Origin: Chaetorhynchus papuensis | Lineage: Eukaryota > Chordata > Aves > Passeriformes > Rhipiduridae | Direction of reading: 5' to 3' | DNA length: 64,000 nucleotides | Assembly: GCA_013396525.1 (NCBI GenBank) | Contig: VWYX01000119.1 | Coordinates: forward strand, 1,334,968-1,398,967 | Shown: positions 1-10,217 of the stretch, one piece after another | Position numbering within the stretch: position 1 is the stretch's first letter | Layout of the letters: the number at the start of each line of letters is the position of its first letter | Translations under genes and position numbers: made by a program | The notes under the pieces: model-generated | The model's database searches: none | Told to the model about the DNA's origin: nothing | Seen by the model: the letters and a program-made list of their open reading frames with translations, nothing else

Positions 1-3000
1 GCATCTAGAACGTAAGACGGAAAGATAACTGGTACAGCCCCTGATGAAATAAGACATGGACAACAAATTTCTTGCCTATCTCAGGGTGCTAATGAGGAGG
101 TTTAATTTCCTTCCATCAAGGAAGGAACTTCCTTCCATCTTTTGCCTGCAGTGACAGCACAGCCCACCGTTTGCAGACTTACTACAACTAAACATCTCAA
201 GTAGCTTTCATTCTAAACATAGGTGAAGGCAGATGCTCAGTGCTACAGAACATTAACTGGGAATAACCAAATACCATGAATTTCTAAATGAACACACACT
301 TATTTGAAACAACACTGGAAAATGAATGGCAGTGTACTGAAATATTGAAAAGGGATTCCAAGAGAAGAATGAAAGCTTTACCAACATTTTTTTATTAGAA
401 ACACAGATACACTTATCTTCCTGGAACAGGCATTTTCTGTTCTCAAGGGTATCAAGGGAAAAACATTTCATTTTGAAACAGGAAGTCCTAAGTTAATAAT
501 TGGTCCAGTTTTTCAGATTTCAGTCCCCCTGGCTGCTACAAAAAGTGTGATCTTAATGTGGTCATATAAAGCCCTGTCCAATGCTTTACAATGCCAAAAC
601 TACTTCACTCAGGAGTATTTTTCACTCCTAAACAGTTCATCGTACTACGGATGACATAAGAAAATCACCAATTTAACACATGAAAATTCTCTTCAGCAGA
701 AGCCAAAGCGTGCAAGGAAGAGAATCAACAAAGATTAAAGAGAAATGCAAGTTATTAAAAGATACTTTCCAGGAATACAGAAGTTTTGAAAAAAATACTA
801 CAAAAAACCCGAAAAGAACCCACCCAAAAAACAAGAACACTTGACTGCAGGTAAGTTGAACAGAACAGCATTTAGATTTCAAATTAGGAGGACAGAGAAC
901 ACAGATTATAAGAGAAGCGATATTTTAAGCCAACTATTTAACAGGGAAGGCAGATGACAACAGCAAAACTTAATGTCTTCTTTGCTCAAGTCTTCATGAA
1001 ATAATTAATTAGGAAAAATATTTATGGCAATTCATTTTTAGCAAAGAGTCAGAAGTGTAGACTAGAAAAGAAAAATACTAGTTAAATATTTATGCAAGTT
1101 CAATGCATTCAAGTCAGCAGAATGTGACAAAATTGATCCAAATTTCCAGGAAGAACTAGCCAAAGTAATTACTGAACCATGAGAAATAACTGCAGAGATC
1201 TTTTGTAGAAAGATGAGATCACAGGAGACTGAAGTCAGGCAAACAAAAGAAGGACCTTAGATGTTTTTGCTCAAACACTCAAAGGTTTCACAATAAAGCT
1301 GAGCTATTAGGGCAGCTGCTCCCTCCTGCCATGGTTCGTCCTGTTCCCTTCTCCCATACTGACAATCTGGTTCTGCAGCTTGTTTGACCTCTTAGTGAGC
1401 CAATTTTACTGAATCACCTTTCGCTTCAGTTCCCTAGATGAACTAGCTGCTCATCAAGGGGCCAGACAAGCACAAAGGTTATCATCAGCAATTAACCCTT
1501 CCAGCAGCAGCCAGTTACTACATCCACCCAGTCACAGTATGAAGTCTCACACTAGTCTTGAGAGGCAGACAAGTCATCGAACACCGATAACTGCATTACA
1601 GCATTTAACAGTGCAGCCATTTTTCCAGTTCCTAAAGCACCCTAAACTTGCTGGGCAATTCTGAAATATAATGTTTTGAAAAGATGCTTTGGCTGCAGTA
1701 ACTCCACAAGAGTGCAGGAAGTTTGAAATCCCATTCTGGAAGACCAGGTGTCTGGGGAAGGCCTAGCCAAAATTTAATCGCAGTCTGTAAGTAGCCCACA
1801 GTCTGCTACTTGAGTAGTCTCGATCTTGAAACTGTAAGAAGTAACAACTGGCCAGCAGAGATTTGTTTAGAAAAAAGAATCTGACTTCCTTTTGATAACC
1901 AAACTACTTAAAAAGAAAATGATACATGTTACACATCATGATTTCTCTACAGTTTTTGGTACTGTTTTGGCTTACAGCAAACTAATTGAGTCTGCAGGAA
2001 ATCGCAGAGTAGCTCAAGCACTTGCAAACAGTGCTCTCAAGCCCAAGCTACCAGTGTCCAGCCAAACCAAAATGGGATTCCCACTATTAGCTGAAATCTG
2101 CGTTGCCTTGTTCATGACACATACAACACTTTCAGGCACAGCTAGGAAAGCTGGTAATACACAAGTGGCACATTCTTGAGTGCAGAAAACACAAGACCAA
2201 AATGCAACAACAGAAACTGCCTCACTGGACATCAGCATACTGACTTGGACAGTGCACACTGCTACATGTAGGATAGGAGTCTAATGACAAAAATGAAAGG
2301 GAATTTGAGCATCAGTCCTCAGAGAAGAATGGGATTAGAGAAGCACAAAGCAAGTATGCTGCTGTTAAAAAAAGACTGCAGAACAACAAATCTGCTCTAC
2401 TCGATACCAGCGTTGTCCCGTTCTGCACAAGATTTCAGGAAAACACAGACATAATTAGGCTGAGGTTTCACAGTAGCTTCAGTCAATCTCGTTGCTGGCT
2501 GTCACAGTCCCACTCTCTGACTCCCACTGGCTTCAGAACTGATCTGACCGGTGGTTGCTGGCAGCACTACATCAACAGAAAACCTACCCCGCTTCAGAAA
2601 AAAATGTTTTCTGCCAGTTTAGAGCCTTTGTGAGTCACCTCAAGTGCTGATGGGAGCAAGAGAGACAGGCAGTCGTAACAGCAGCAGGCAGATAGCTTAA
2701 ACTGTTAGAGAATGGCAGCTTAGTCCTGACAAAAGCAACAAGTACGCTGAGGTACGGCAAGCGTGACCCATGTGATGAAGTAGAATGAATCTGTTTGCTT
2801 AAGCCAGAGAACACAAAACTAAGATGGAGGACACGGCTACAATTGCAAATCAGCACAGGATCTTTCTGAAAACGAAGAACGGTTCACTAGAGATGGGAAA
2901 ACAGAATCTGCTCTATTTGTAGCAAAGATGACGTCAGGCATCAGGACAAGCATTTTAGCTATAAAGACTGTCTGCTGTAGCACTCCACTACCTACAGGGG

Positions 3001-5126
3001 GGACATCCTCAGAGCACTTAACAAATTTTCTTATCATCAGAGTAGAAGACAGATTTGATAAGTGTGGATTTCCTTATTAAACATAATTCTACCTACTGTT
3101 ATTATCCAAGTCCAGGGCACTGTATACAACACAGGTAAAAAAGCCATTTAAGAATGCAGCAAAGGTACAGTGAGACCTTTGCTAGCAACAGCTAGAAAAG
3201 TAACATAACTTTCCTAAAGCACCAAACAGCTTAAATGTCCAATTTACTGTTCTGTTTCACATGAAGTCCTGGAAGAACAAAATAAACTGTGTGTCTCTGT
3301 CCTAAAGGATTAGTTAAGTGCCTACATACTTTATCCGTCAGAAACATCAGAACTGTTCTCCTGAGAAGTAAAGCATGGATGAGCCCATTTCACCCTCGCT
3401 AACATTTGGTGGAATTTACTAAATTCAGACACTAGCAGCAACTATATTACAGCGTACGGGGAATCCGATGAACACAGGTAACATGTAATTCACAAAATTA
3501 AAGAACCTCAAGGTCAAACTAAACTTACAAAGAGCATGGCTTTGGAGATTATAATTGCCATGTAAGCAGAACTACAGTCTTATCTAATTCAGCATGTCAA
3601 TCATACAAGAAGAAAATTCAAAAACAATCTGCAAGTTTTTCTGGTGCAAAGCTAGCATTATAAAAGTCACAAAAAAAAAAAAGACCCTGAGTTCTGAAAC
3701 AGGGTTAAAGCATGCAAAATTGAATACTTAAAAAAAAAAGTGCCATTCCTTCATGCCTGCACTTTCTTCAAAGGAAAAAGGGAGCAAGCAAATTCCTGTA
3801 TAAAAACTGCTAGAAAATGAAAGTTTATGAACATTACAAACTAAGTAGTTTTAATCAAATTTTCCAACACTTCGGAAAAACAGTAATTGCTCCCCAAGCA
3901 GTTTTATCAGGAATGGTAAATTTGGTCAAAACTTTGTGGAAGGCTCAATAAAATTGACAAAAATGCCTCTCTAGGAATAAAACCCGAATGACTACAAGAT
4001 CTGGAGGTTTAAATGAAACCTGTTCAGCTGCTGTCAACAATATACTGAAACGGCTAGCAGGGGTCAGTGGGGAGCCCCAGGTGTTTGTTTCCATTCAAAT
4101 AAAATGCACTCTGTTATGATACCACAAATTTTTCTGCTGCCACAGATTAAGCTGATGGCAAATGTACGCTCAGGTAAAAGGCAAAGCAAAAGAAACTACA
4201 CAAGGTCTCCCCTTCTCCTCCCCCTAGATCCTGTGCTCAGCCTGTTCAGTTAGAAAACCCTGCAAAAAACAACTCTAGGTTTTCTTTAACCTATAAGCAA
4301 ATGGAATAGGCACACGAAAGGACCTGGTGATCCCAGAGCAGTGCAAGGTGGCATATGGAAATCGGGAAGGAAGCATGAACTTTCCCATGCTGCTAGCAGC
4401 AGTAAGCTATTATAACTGCTTCTCATGTAACTTCACCCTTCTTTTAAATGTCTGTAGCCAATCTGGTTCTCCAAAACGGCATTTATGCCCGGAGATGGGA
4501 GGCACAATTTCTTTCAGTAGGAGTACTGGCTGTGAAGTATTTGCCCAAAACCCTCCCACAACACTCAAAGCTGCTGCAGGGAAGTTTGCCTTTCAGGTGA
4601 CACACCAGCCTTGATTACTTAACTACCCTGATGCAAGAATAAAAATTACTTTTGCCCACGAGCAAAATAAAAGAACGTACCTAGAATGTCTTTAAGCCAC
4701 TCACCAGGTGAATGCTGTGCACAGCACCGCAAGCACGGTCCCTGGCAGACCGTGAGCGGGCAGCACGCCCCGTGCCCGGCTGACTGACAAACCGGGCCGG
4801 GCCGCGCTGCCCGCCCCGGGAGGGCCAGGCCCGCGGGCGGCTCTGCCGGGCTGCCCGGGGCGCTCCCTGCGAGCTCCCCGCGCGGCACGGCCGCCCCTCC
4901 GCGCCAGGCGGAGCGGGACACGGCACCCGCCGGCCGGCCCGGCCCGGCAGCGAGGGCAGCCCCGGCCCGGCGCAGCCGGGGAGCGGCAGCCCGGGAGGGG
5001 CCCGGGAGCCCCGCGGCAGCGCAGCGCAGAAGTTACCGGCGGGGCCGGGGCGCTGACAGCTCCGCACTCCCCGAACCCTCCCTCCCGCCCCAGGGCGGCG
5101 GCGCGGGGGCCGCCCCGGCCCTCTAC
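1..5126 (-). other. FBXL5: FBXL5 intron 1 (5' part of the intron, minus strand)
   Basis: This stretch lies directly downstream, on the minus strand, of the splice donor that ends FBXL5 coding exon 1, so it is read as intron 1. I looked for FBXL5 exon 2, which should continue the hemerythrin-like domain, and did not recognise it. Short open frames here have no family resemblance. The sequence is AT-rich with small poly-A runs near 3671 and 3730, and it becomes strongly GC-rich after about 4740. An odd-length palindrome of purine and pyrimidine arms (GGAAGGAA, C, TTCCTTCC) lies at 120-136. Confidence 0.75.
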
Positions 5127-5210
5127 CTTGTCGCAGTAGAGCCCCACGAGCTGCTTCATGCGCCAGTGCGGGGCGGAGAACACGTCCACCTCCTCGGGGA
5201 AGGGAGCCAT
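5127..5210 (-). CDS. FBXL5: FBXL5 coding exon 1 (N-terminus of the iron-sensing F-box protein)
   Basis: FBXL5 is the substrate receptor of an SCF ubiquitin ligase that degrades iron regulatory protein 2. Its N-terminal hemerythrin-like domain binds a di-iron centre. The exon encodes 28 residues starting MAPFPEEVDVF and ending GLYCDK, which I recognise as the very conserved FBXL5 N-terminus. His15, in the APHWRM motif, matches the first iron ligand known in human FBXL5. The ATG is at 5210-5208, and the exon ends in AAG followed by GTAGAG, a good donor in phase 0. The rest of the protein lies beyond the left edge of the window. Longer GC-rich open frames across this exon are composition artefacts. 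Confidence 0.95.
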
Positions 5211-5331
5211 GTTCTCCCCATGGAGCCGCGCCGCGAACGGCGGCGCGAGCATCCGCACCGCGCGTGCGCCCGCCCCGCGTGACCGCGCCCACCGCCCCGC
5301 GCGTGCGCGGCTGGCCCCGCCCCTTCCCGCG

Positions 5332-5444
5332 GGCAGCGGCGGCACGGAGCCCGCCTTGGCAGTGGCGGCACGGAGCCCGCCTTGGCAGTGGCGGCACGGA
5401 GCCCGCCTTGGCAGTGGCGGCACGGAGCCCGCCTTGGCAGCGGC
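5332..5444. repeat. 26-bp minisatellite, 4 copies plus a partial, upstream of FBXL5
   Basis: Four full 26-base units lie head to tail at 5332, 5358, 5384 and 5410, followed by a 9-base partial copy. Each unit contains GGCACGGAGCCCGCCTT. The copies differ mainly at one base in the GGCAGTGGC/GGCAGCGGC part. The array starts about 120 bases upstream of the FBXL5 ATG, inside the CpG island, and probably lies in the promoter or 5' UTR. The period is not a multiple of three, so open frames crossing it show frame-rotated peptide repeats that are not real protein. Confidence 0.95.
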
Positions 5445-5593
5445 CGATCCTGCCGTGGAGTTCCCGGGTGTGCGGTGGGTTCCGCCTCCGAGTCACAGCC
5501 TTAGGTCCGTTTAAGTGAGCTGCCGTACTGCACGACTTGAAATCCGATGCCTTGGCAACGCTAAGGTAGTAGCTTGTGGATGTAGGAAACAAC

Positions 5594-6095
5594 TTACAGA
5601 ATCAGTTAGGTTGGAAAAGACCTCTGAGGTCATGGAGTCTAACCTGTGACTGAGCACACTGTCTACTAGACCATGGCACCGAGTGCCACTCCCAGTCCTT
5701 CCTTAAACACCTCCAGGGATGGTGACTCCACCACCTCTCTGGGTAGCCCATTCCAATGTCTAATCACCCTTCCTCTGAAGAGCTTCTTCGTAACGTGCAA
5801 CCTACACCTCCACTGGAGCAGTTTAAGACGTGTCCTCTTGTCCTATCGTTATTTTTCTGGGAGAAAAGACCGCCCCTCAGCTGGCTACAGCCTCCTCTCG
5901 GGTGTTTGTAGAGAGCAGTAAAGGTGTCCCTTGAGTCTCCTCCAGGATGAACACCCCCAGCTCCCTCAGCTGCTCCTCACAGGACCTGAGCTCTGTTGTC
6001 CTTCTCTGGACATGCTCCAGCAGCTCAATGTCCTTCCTGAATTGAGGGGTCCAGAACTGGACACAGGATTTGCGGTGTGACCTCATCAAGCAAGG
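5594..6095 (-). mobile_element. CR1 LINE 3' fragment
   Basis: On the plus strand the sequence begins with an antisense CR1 3' end (ACAGAATCAGTTAGGTTGGA) and continues through the familiar CR1 blocks 'TCCAGGGATGGTGACTCCAC' and 'CTCTCTGGGTAGCCCATTCC'. The minus-strand frame near 6089-5877 retains a decayed piece of the CR1 reverse-transcriptase C-terminus (KDIELLEHVQRR, EEQLRELGVF). The copy is 5' truncated and broken. It sits about 0.4 kb upstream of the FBXL5 ATG. Confidence 0.93.
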
Positions 6096-8990
6096 TCCTA
6101 GGAAAGCTTTTTGTGCATACGGCAGTACGAAATTTACAGTACCATTTTGCTGATATTGAGACAGTATTTGTGAAGGAACATTTTATTTGTATTTTGCAGC
6201 AAGAGAGACAGAGATCTCCTGCTTACCCAGCTAGGAAACCATGAGAAGCTAGAAGCTGAAAGAAGCCTGCTATGCTATAAAACACAATGGTTACAGAGAC
6301 TGAGCTGAAAATGTGCATTTACATGAAGTAAAGAAAACACTTGAAATTCGCTGAGGAGGTGACGACATCAGGAATAATGTGGATGTGGGCAGATGAACTG
6401 ATGTTTGTGAGGAAAGATGTGTCATGGGTCCTAAACTGGGCTGCAGCCAGGAATCTGCACCCAACCTTTTGCAGCATTTGTGCCAAACAAGTAAAGTTGT
6501 GTTTGTTTAATATCCGAGGCAAATGGACCAGAAACACCTGCCTGTCATAATGATCTTCTTGTGGAACATTTCAAGTAAGCAGGAGCACTTGGCAGAATTG
6601 AGATTGCACATCAATTTGACAAAAGGTGTAACTGTCAGCCAACGTGTAGTGTAGTAAAACTGCCGACCAGCATCACAATGTTCAGTAAATGTCATCGAAA
6701 TGCATTGTCAAACACACAGTAGATGCAACAGGCCTTTCTGACTGAAAACTATTACTGTACAAAATCTATGTTGCAGATATTAAAGGTATTACAGCTAGCT
6801 AATTCGTAGGTGTTAGCAATTCGTTGTAAACATGTTGAAATTCTGAGCAAAGTCACGTGAGTTTTTAGTCTGTATTTCTCAACATCCTAACGCTTGGGAA
6901 TAAAATGCTGGTAAAGGTAGTAAATAGTGAACTGAGCAGAAGAGATCATGTTACGGGTGTTATCTTGCTGACGCTGTGCACAATAATCATTTTATCTCTT
7001 TATCTAAGGAAATGAGGCTTAAGCAACTCCAGTATTGGGTGTTTCCTTTTCCATGAATCACTTCCACCTCAAAGGACTTTTAAACTCACTGACCAGCTTA
7101 GCTGTATTTGCAAATATGTACAAACCTTGGAAGGTTAAATTCCTACAACTTCGGGGTGGGAAAAAAAAGCAGTTATACAGGAGGGAAGAAAGGAAGGTAA
7201 AGCATAGGTGTTGTGCAGCTGTCTAGCCAGCACATGGTTGTATTTACTGCTTGGCTACTAAGCAGAGCTCTGGGTTTGGGCTTCAGCACATCTTTCACAG
7301 AGAGTGTGCCCTGGCACACAAGGGAGTAGGCGAGACCTTGCTGAATGCAGACTTTTGCACTGAAGACACAAACTCTTAAGAAACAATGTTTGATGTTCAT
7401 TGCTTGCAGAGGAGCTTGTGAATACGAGCTGTTTCAAGGTCCTGTTTCCAGGCCTAAAGCATGTAGTCATGCAGAATTGAGGTCATTCTGCCAGAAATTC
7501 ATGCTTGACTAGTAAGAGAGGATTAACGTTCCCACCTGTTACACCTTCCTGCTGCTGGAACTTACCACTCCCATCCGACAGAAAGAACAAGAGACAGCGT
7601 GTTGGTTCCTCATCTTCTGGGGCTTCAGAATGTAAACATATGCTGGATTTCATGGTTGTTTGGGTTAATAGTCAGTTTGTGAACTACAGTATCTCCAGAG
7701 CAGATATGCTGCCAATTTTCTGACTCTGCTTCATGGGCAATATCATCTTCTAGGAGAGAGAGGGACAGAGCGAGGAACAGTGATCTGCATCCACCATGAA
7801 CTGACAGACCTCAAGGCAAGATGGGCAGCCAGTTTGTGGCAGTGAATTACAATACAAGAGAAATTACCTGATAATGGGATTAAAATATTGAATTTTCATG
7901 GACTAGTTTAAGGCTAGACTTGGTAATTTTTTCATGAAATTACATGGGGAGAGGATTCTGAGGATGGATTCTTAATTAATGGAACAGAAAAAAATATCAT
8001 GAGATTCAGTGACTGGAAGCTAAAAGTACACAAGTTCAGGCCAGAGCTAAGGTTTTACTCTCAAGGCTATCAAACCAGTGGAGCCCTGGAGGCTGTTAGT
8101 TTAGGCATCATGTGAAGTATTTAGAGCAAAACAAGGAACATGAATTAGAAGTGGCTGTGCTGAGTCAGATCAGAGGCCCTTCTGGCCTGATGTTGTGTTT
8201 CTAGAATTTGCCAGTGAGGACAGGAAGCTCGACAGGGATTGAAATGGAGATCCCAGCAACTCTTGGATCCAGTTCCTCTGGGATGTTATGACAGATTGTC
8301 TGTCTTTTAAGGAACCCACATCTTCTTCCCCTAGATACTGCATCCTAACCTAGTATGTACTTGGAGAAATACTCAGTATCTGTCTTTATGACTTCTTAAC
8401 TTACACTGTGTATTTTGAGCAAAAGTCATAGCCTTGATGCAAAAATCAGTGACAATTTCTTCACATTTCTGTGTAGAAGATCACAGCAGTGATGCCTCTC
8501 GTTTCTGTTAGACCTTGAAATTGCTGAGCAAAATTTGGTTGCAGCAAAGTTGGAAATAAAAGAAAATGTTTTTCCATGGACTATTGCACTCTCTAATCCT
8601 GAATCCCGAAGTAGTGGCTTGAAACCATTTGATTAATGTGCTGGTGCCCTATCAGCATGGACATAGAGAGGTTAGGAAGAAAAAGCATTAGAGAAACAAA
8701 AGGAGTAAAGTACATAATTTCCTGTGTCTCTACCGTATGAAGCACAACATTGCATATCCATTTCTGAGTAAATCTGGCTTTCCTGAAGACTCTGCTGCAG
8801 GTAGCAAACCAATTGGTTATCTTTCTGTCACATTTACAACAGAAATCCATCATCAGCAATTTACTCAATGATTAGCAAGATTTTTCCCTCAGTAAAATCC
8901 ACCCGCTGAGTACCAGTGCATCAATGGAAGCGTGACATGACATAAATAAGTACACAAAAAATAAAGAGTTAATCTATTCACTGAGGCACA
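6096..8990. other. FBXL5-BST1 intergenic DNA, no gene recognised
   Basis: No exon with family resemblance was found on either strand. The part at about 8145-8300 (around GGCTGTGCTGAGTCAGATCA) faintly resembles an old dispersed sauropsid repeat, but I cannot classify it. The rest appears to be unique AT-rich sequence. Confidence 0.6.
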
Positions 8991-9142
8991 GGGAAGGGAA
9001 GGGAAGGGAAGGGAAGGGAAGGGAAGGGAAGGGAAGGGAAGGGAAGGGAAGGGAAGGGAAGGGAAGGGAAGGGAAGGGAAGGNNNNNNNNNNNNNNNNNN
9101 NNNNNGGGAAGGGAAGGGAAGGGAAGGGAAGGGAAGGGAAGG
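8991..9142. repeat. (GGGAA)n pentanucleotide array with an internal gap
   Basis: GGGAA repeats without interruption from 8991 to 9082 and again from 9106 to 9142. The N run separates the two parts, so the true length is unknown. G triplets recur every five bases on the plus strand, a pattern able to form G-quadruplexes. The array ends about 0.9 kb upstream of the BST1 ATG. The open frame across it on the other strand encodes only repeated LPFPS and is not a gene. Confidence 0.98.
9083..9105. other. Assembly gap of 23 N
   Basis: Twenty-three undetermined bases lie inside the GGGAA array. The repeat continues in the same unit on both sides, which suggests a collapsed or unresolved tandem array. 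Confidence 0.99.
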
Positions 9143-10050
9143 ACCAGCATGCTCCTCAGAAATGAGAGTCCGTGAACAAAATACTCGGGGGTTTAATTTT
9201 CTTTTTTTTATTTTTTGAAGGGAAAAAATTAATGTGATTGTATTTGCAGCAGGGCATACCAGAGAATATTTATTCTGAAGATTAGATTGATTGTTGCCAT
9301 TTGATGTTCTAACAGAGTACTTAGGGAAAAGAACCTGGCGGAGAATGACAGCAGAAGTTGAAGACATTTGTTCATTGCACAGGATAAAAGCCTTAATCCT
9401 TATGTTTCTCGTTATGATTGATTCATGACTGCAAGGCAGTTTTTTTCACGAAGACATGATGCACATATCATCACACCAAAATGTCACTGTCACTATCCAG
9501 GGGAGAGATGGAAAAAGAGCCGACTAATGTTACCCCTATGTGTGATACAAGATAACTTGAGGACTTGGATATTTCCTCTATCACTGCTGTACCTGCATAT
9601 TTTAGATTTTTTTTTTTTTTTTTTTTTTGCTTGCTGGCATTTATTGATTGTTTAGGAAAGTGCAGCACAGCAACGAGTATTAAGCGAACAAAAGGTATCC
9701 TAAGTGTTCAAGTGGTAAGGGGTTTTTTTCCTTCCTTTAAAGAAATATACTGCAATTCTCCTCAGTTATCACCAGGTGGCCTTAAAAGTCGTTTGTTTTT
9801 CTGAAGTGGGGAATAGTTTAGACCCGAGGAAGTGATGTATCCCTGTGCTGCAATCATTCCAGGAAACAGCTAGGTTATAGTTCCCAGCAAGGTTTATTTT
9901 TCCGCCTGTGTCTTTTTGTACTGAGCTGTACCTGGTACTGAAAATACTAAACGTTAGGACGGCAGGTTTCCATTTAAATTGTATCACTGAACTCTGGGTT
10001 TTTTTATTCTTTTTTTTTCTTTTAAGAATTTGGATTCTCAAGAATTCGTG
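9143..10050 (+). promoter_or_regulatory. BST1: BST1 5' flank, AT-rich and without a CpG island
   Basis: This is the region just before the BST1 start codon. It has a long poly-T tract near 9606-9628 and no CpG island, unlike the CD38 and FBXL5 starts. No convincing TATA box was identified. A pyrimidine-rich stretch ending TTCTTTTAAG at 10026 resembles a splice acceptor, so an upstream non-coding exon is possible. The transcription start cannot be placed from sequence alone. Confidence 0.45.
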
Positions 10051-10217
10051 ATGATGAGCCTTTTCCCCCCTCTTTTATTTGTCTCTGTTCTCTTTATGAA
10101 CAGCTTCTCAGGAGTGCAGGGAAGGAAATGGAAAGGTGAAGGTACTACTCAAAACCTGGAAAACATTGTCATTGGAAGATGTTATGATTATATTAGAATC
10201 GTGAACCCTGCTGTTGG
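10051..10217 (+). CDS. BST1: BST1 coding exon 1
   Basis: Encodes the signal peptide (MMSLFPPLLFVSVLFMNSFS), then the family start WKGEGTTQNLENIVIGRC. The exon ends at GG followed by GTAAGT, phase 2. Two adjacent ATGs (10051 and 10054) could each start the protein. Confidence 0.92.

Larger units (their letters stand above)
4740..5480. promoter_or_regulatory. FBXL5: CpG island over the FBXL5 start
   Basis: The composition changes abruptly from AT-rich flanks to dense CG dinucleotides and GC boxes. The island covers FBXL5 exon 1, the start of its intron and the upstream promoter. Limits are judged by eye. Such an island fits a broadly expressed gene. BST1 starts on the other strand about 4.8 kb away, too far for a compact shared promoter. 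Confidence 0.85.

Noticed and set aside
4681..5592. 303-codon minus-strand open frame over the FBXL5 start, and its overlapping relatives
   Set aside because: Biased GC-rich composition and the 26-bp repeat explain it. The real FBXL5 exon uses only 5210-5127, in a different frame.
5877..6089. 70-codon minus-strand frame as an independent gene
   Set aside because: It is a remnant of the CR1 reverse-transcriptase C-terminus.
8978..9367. Minus-strand frame of repeated LPFPS
   Set aside because: A direct translation of the GGGAA microsatellite across an N gap.
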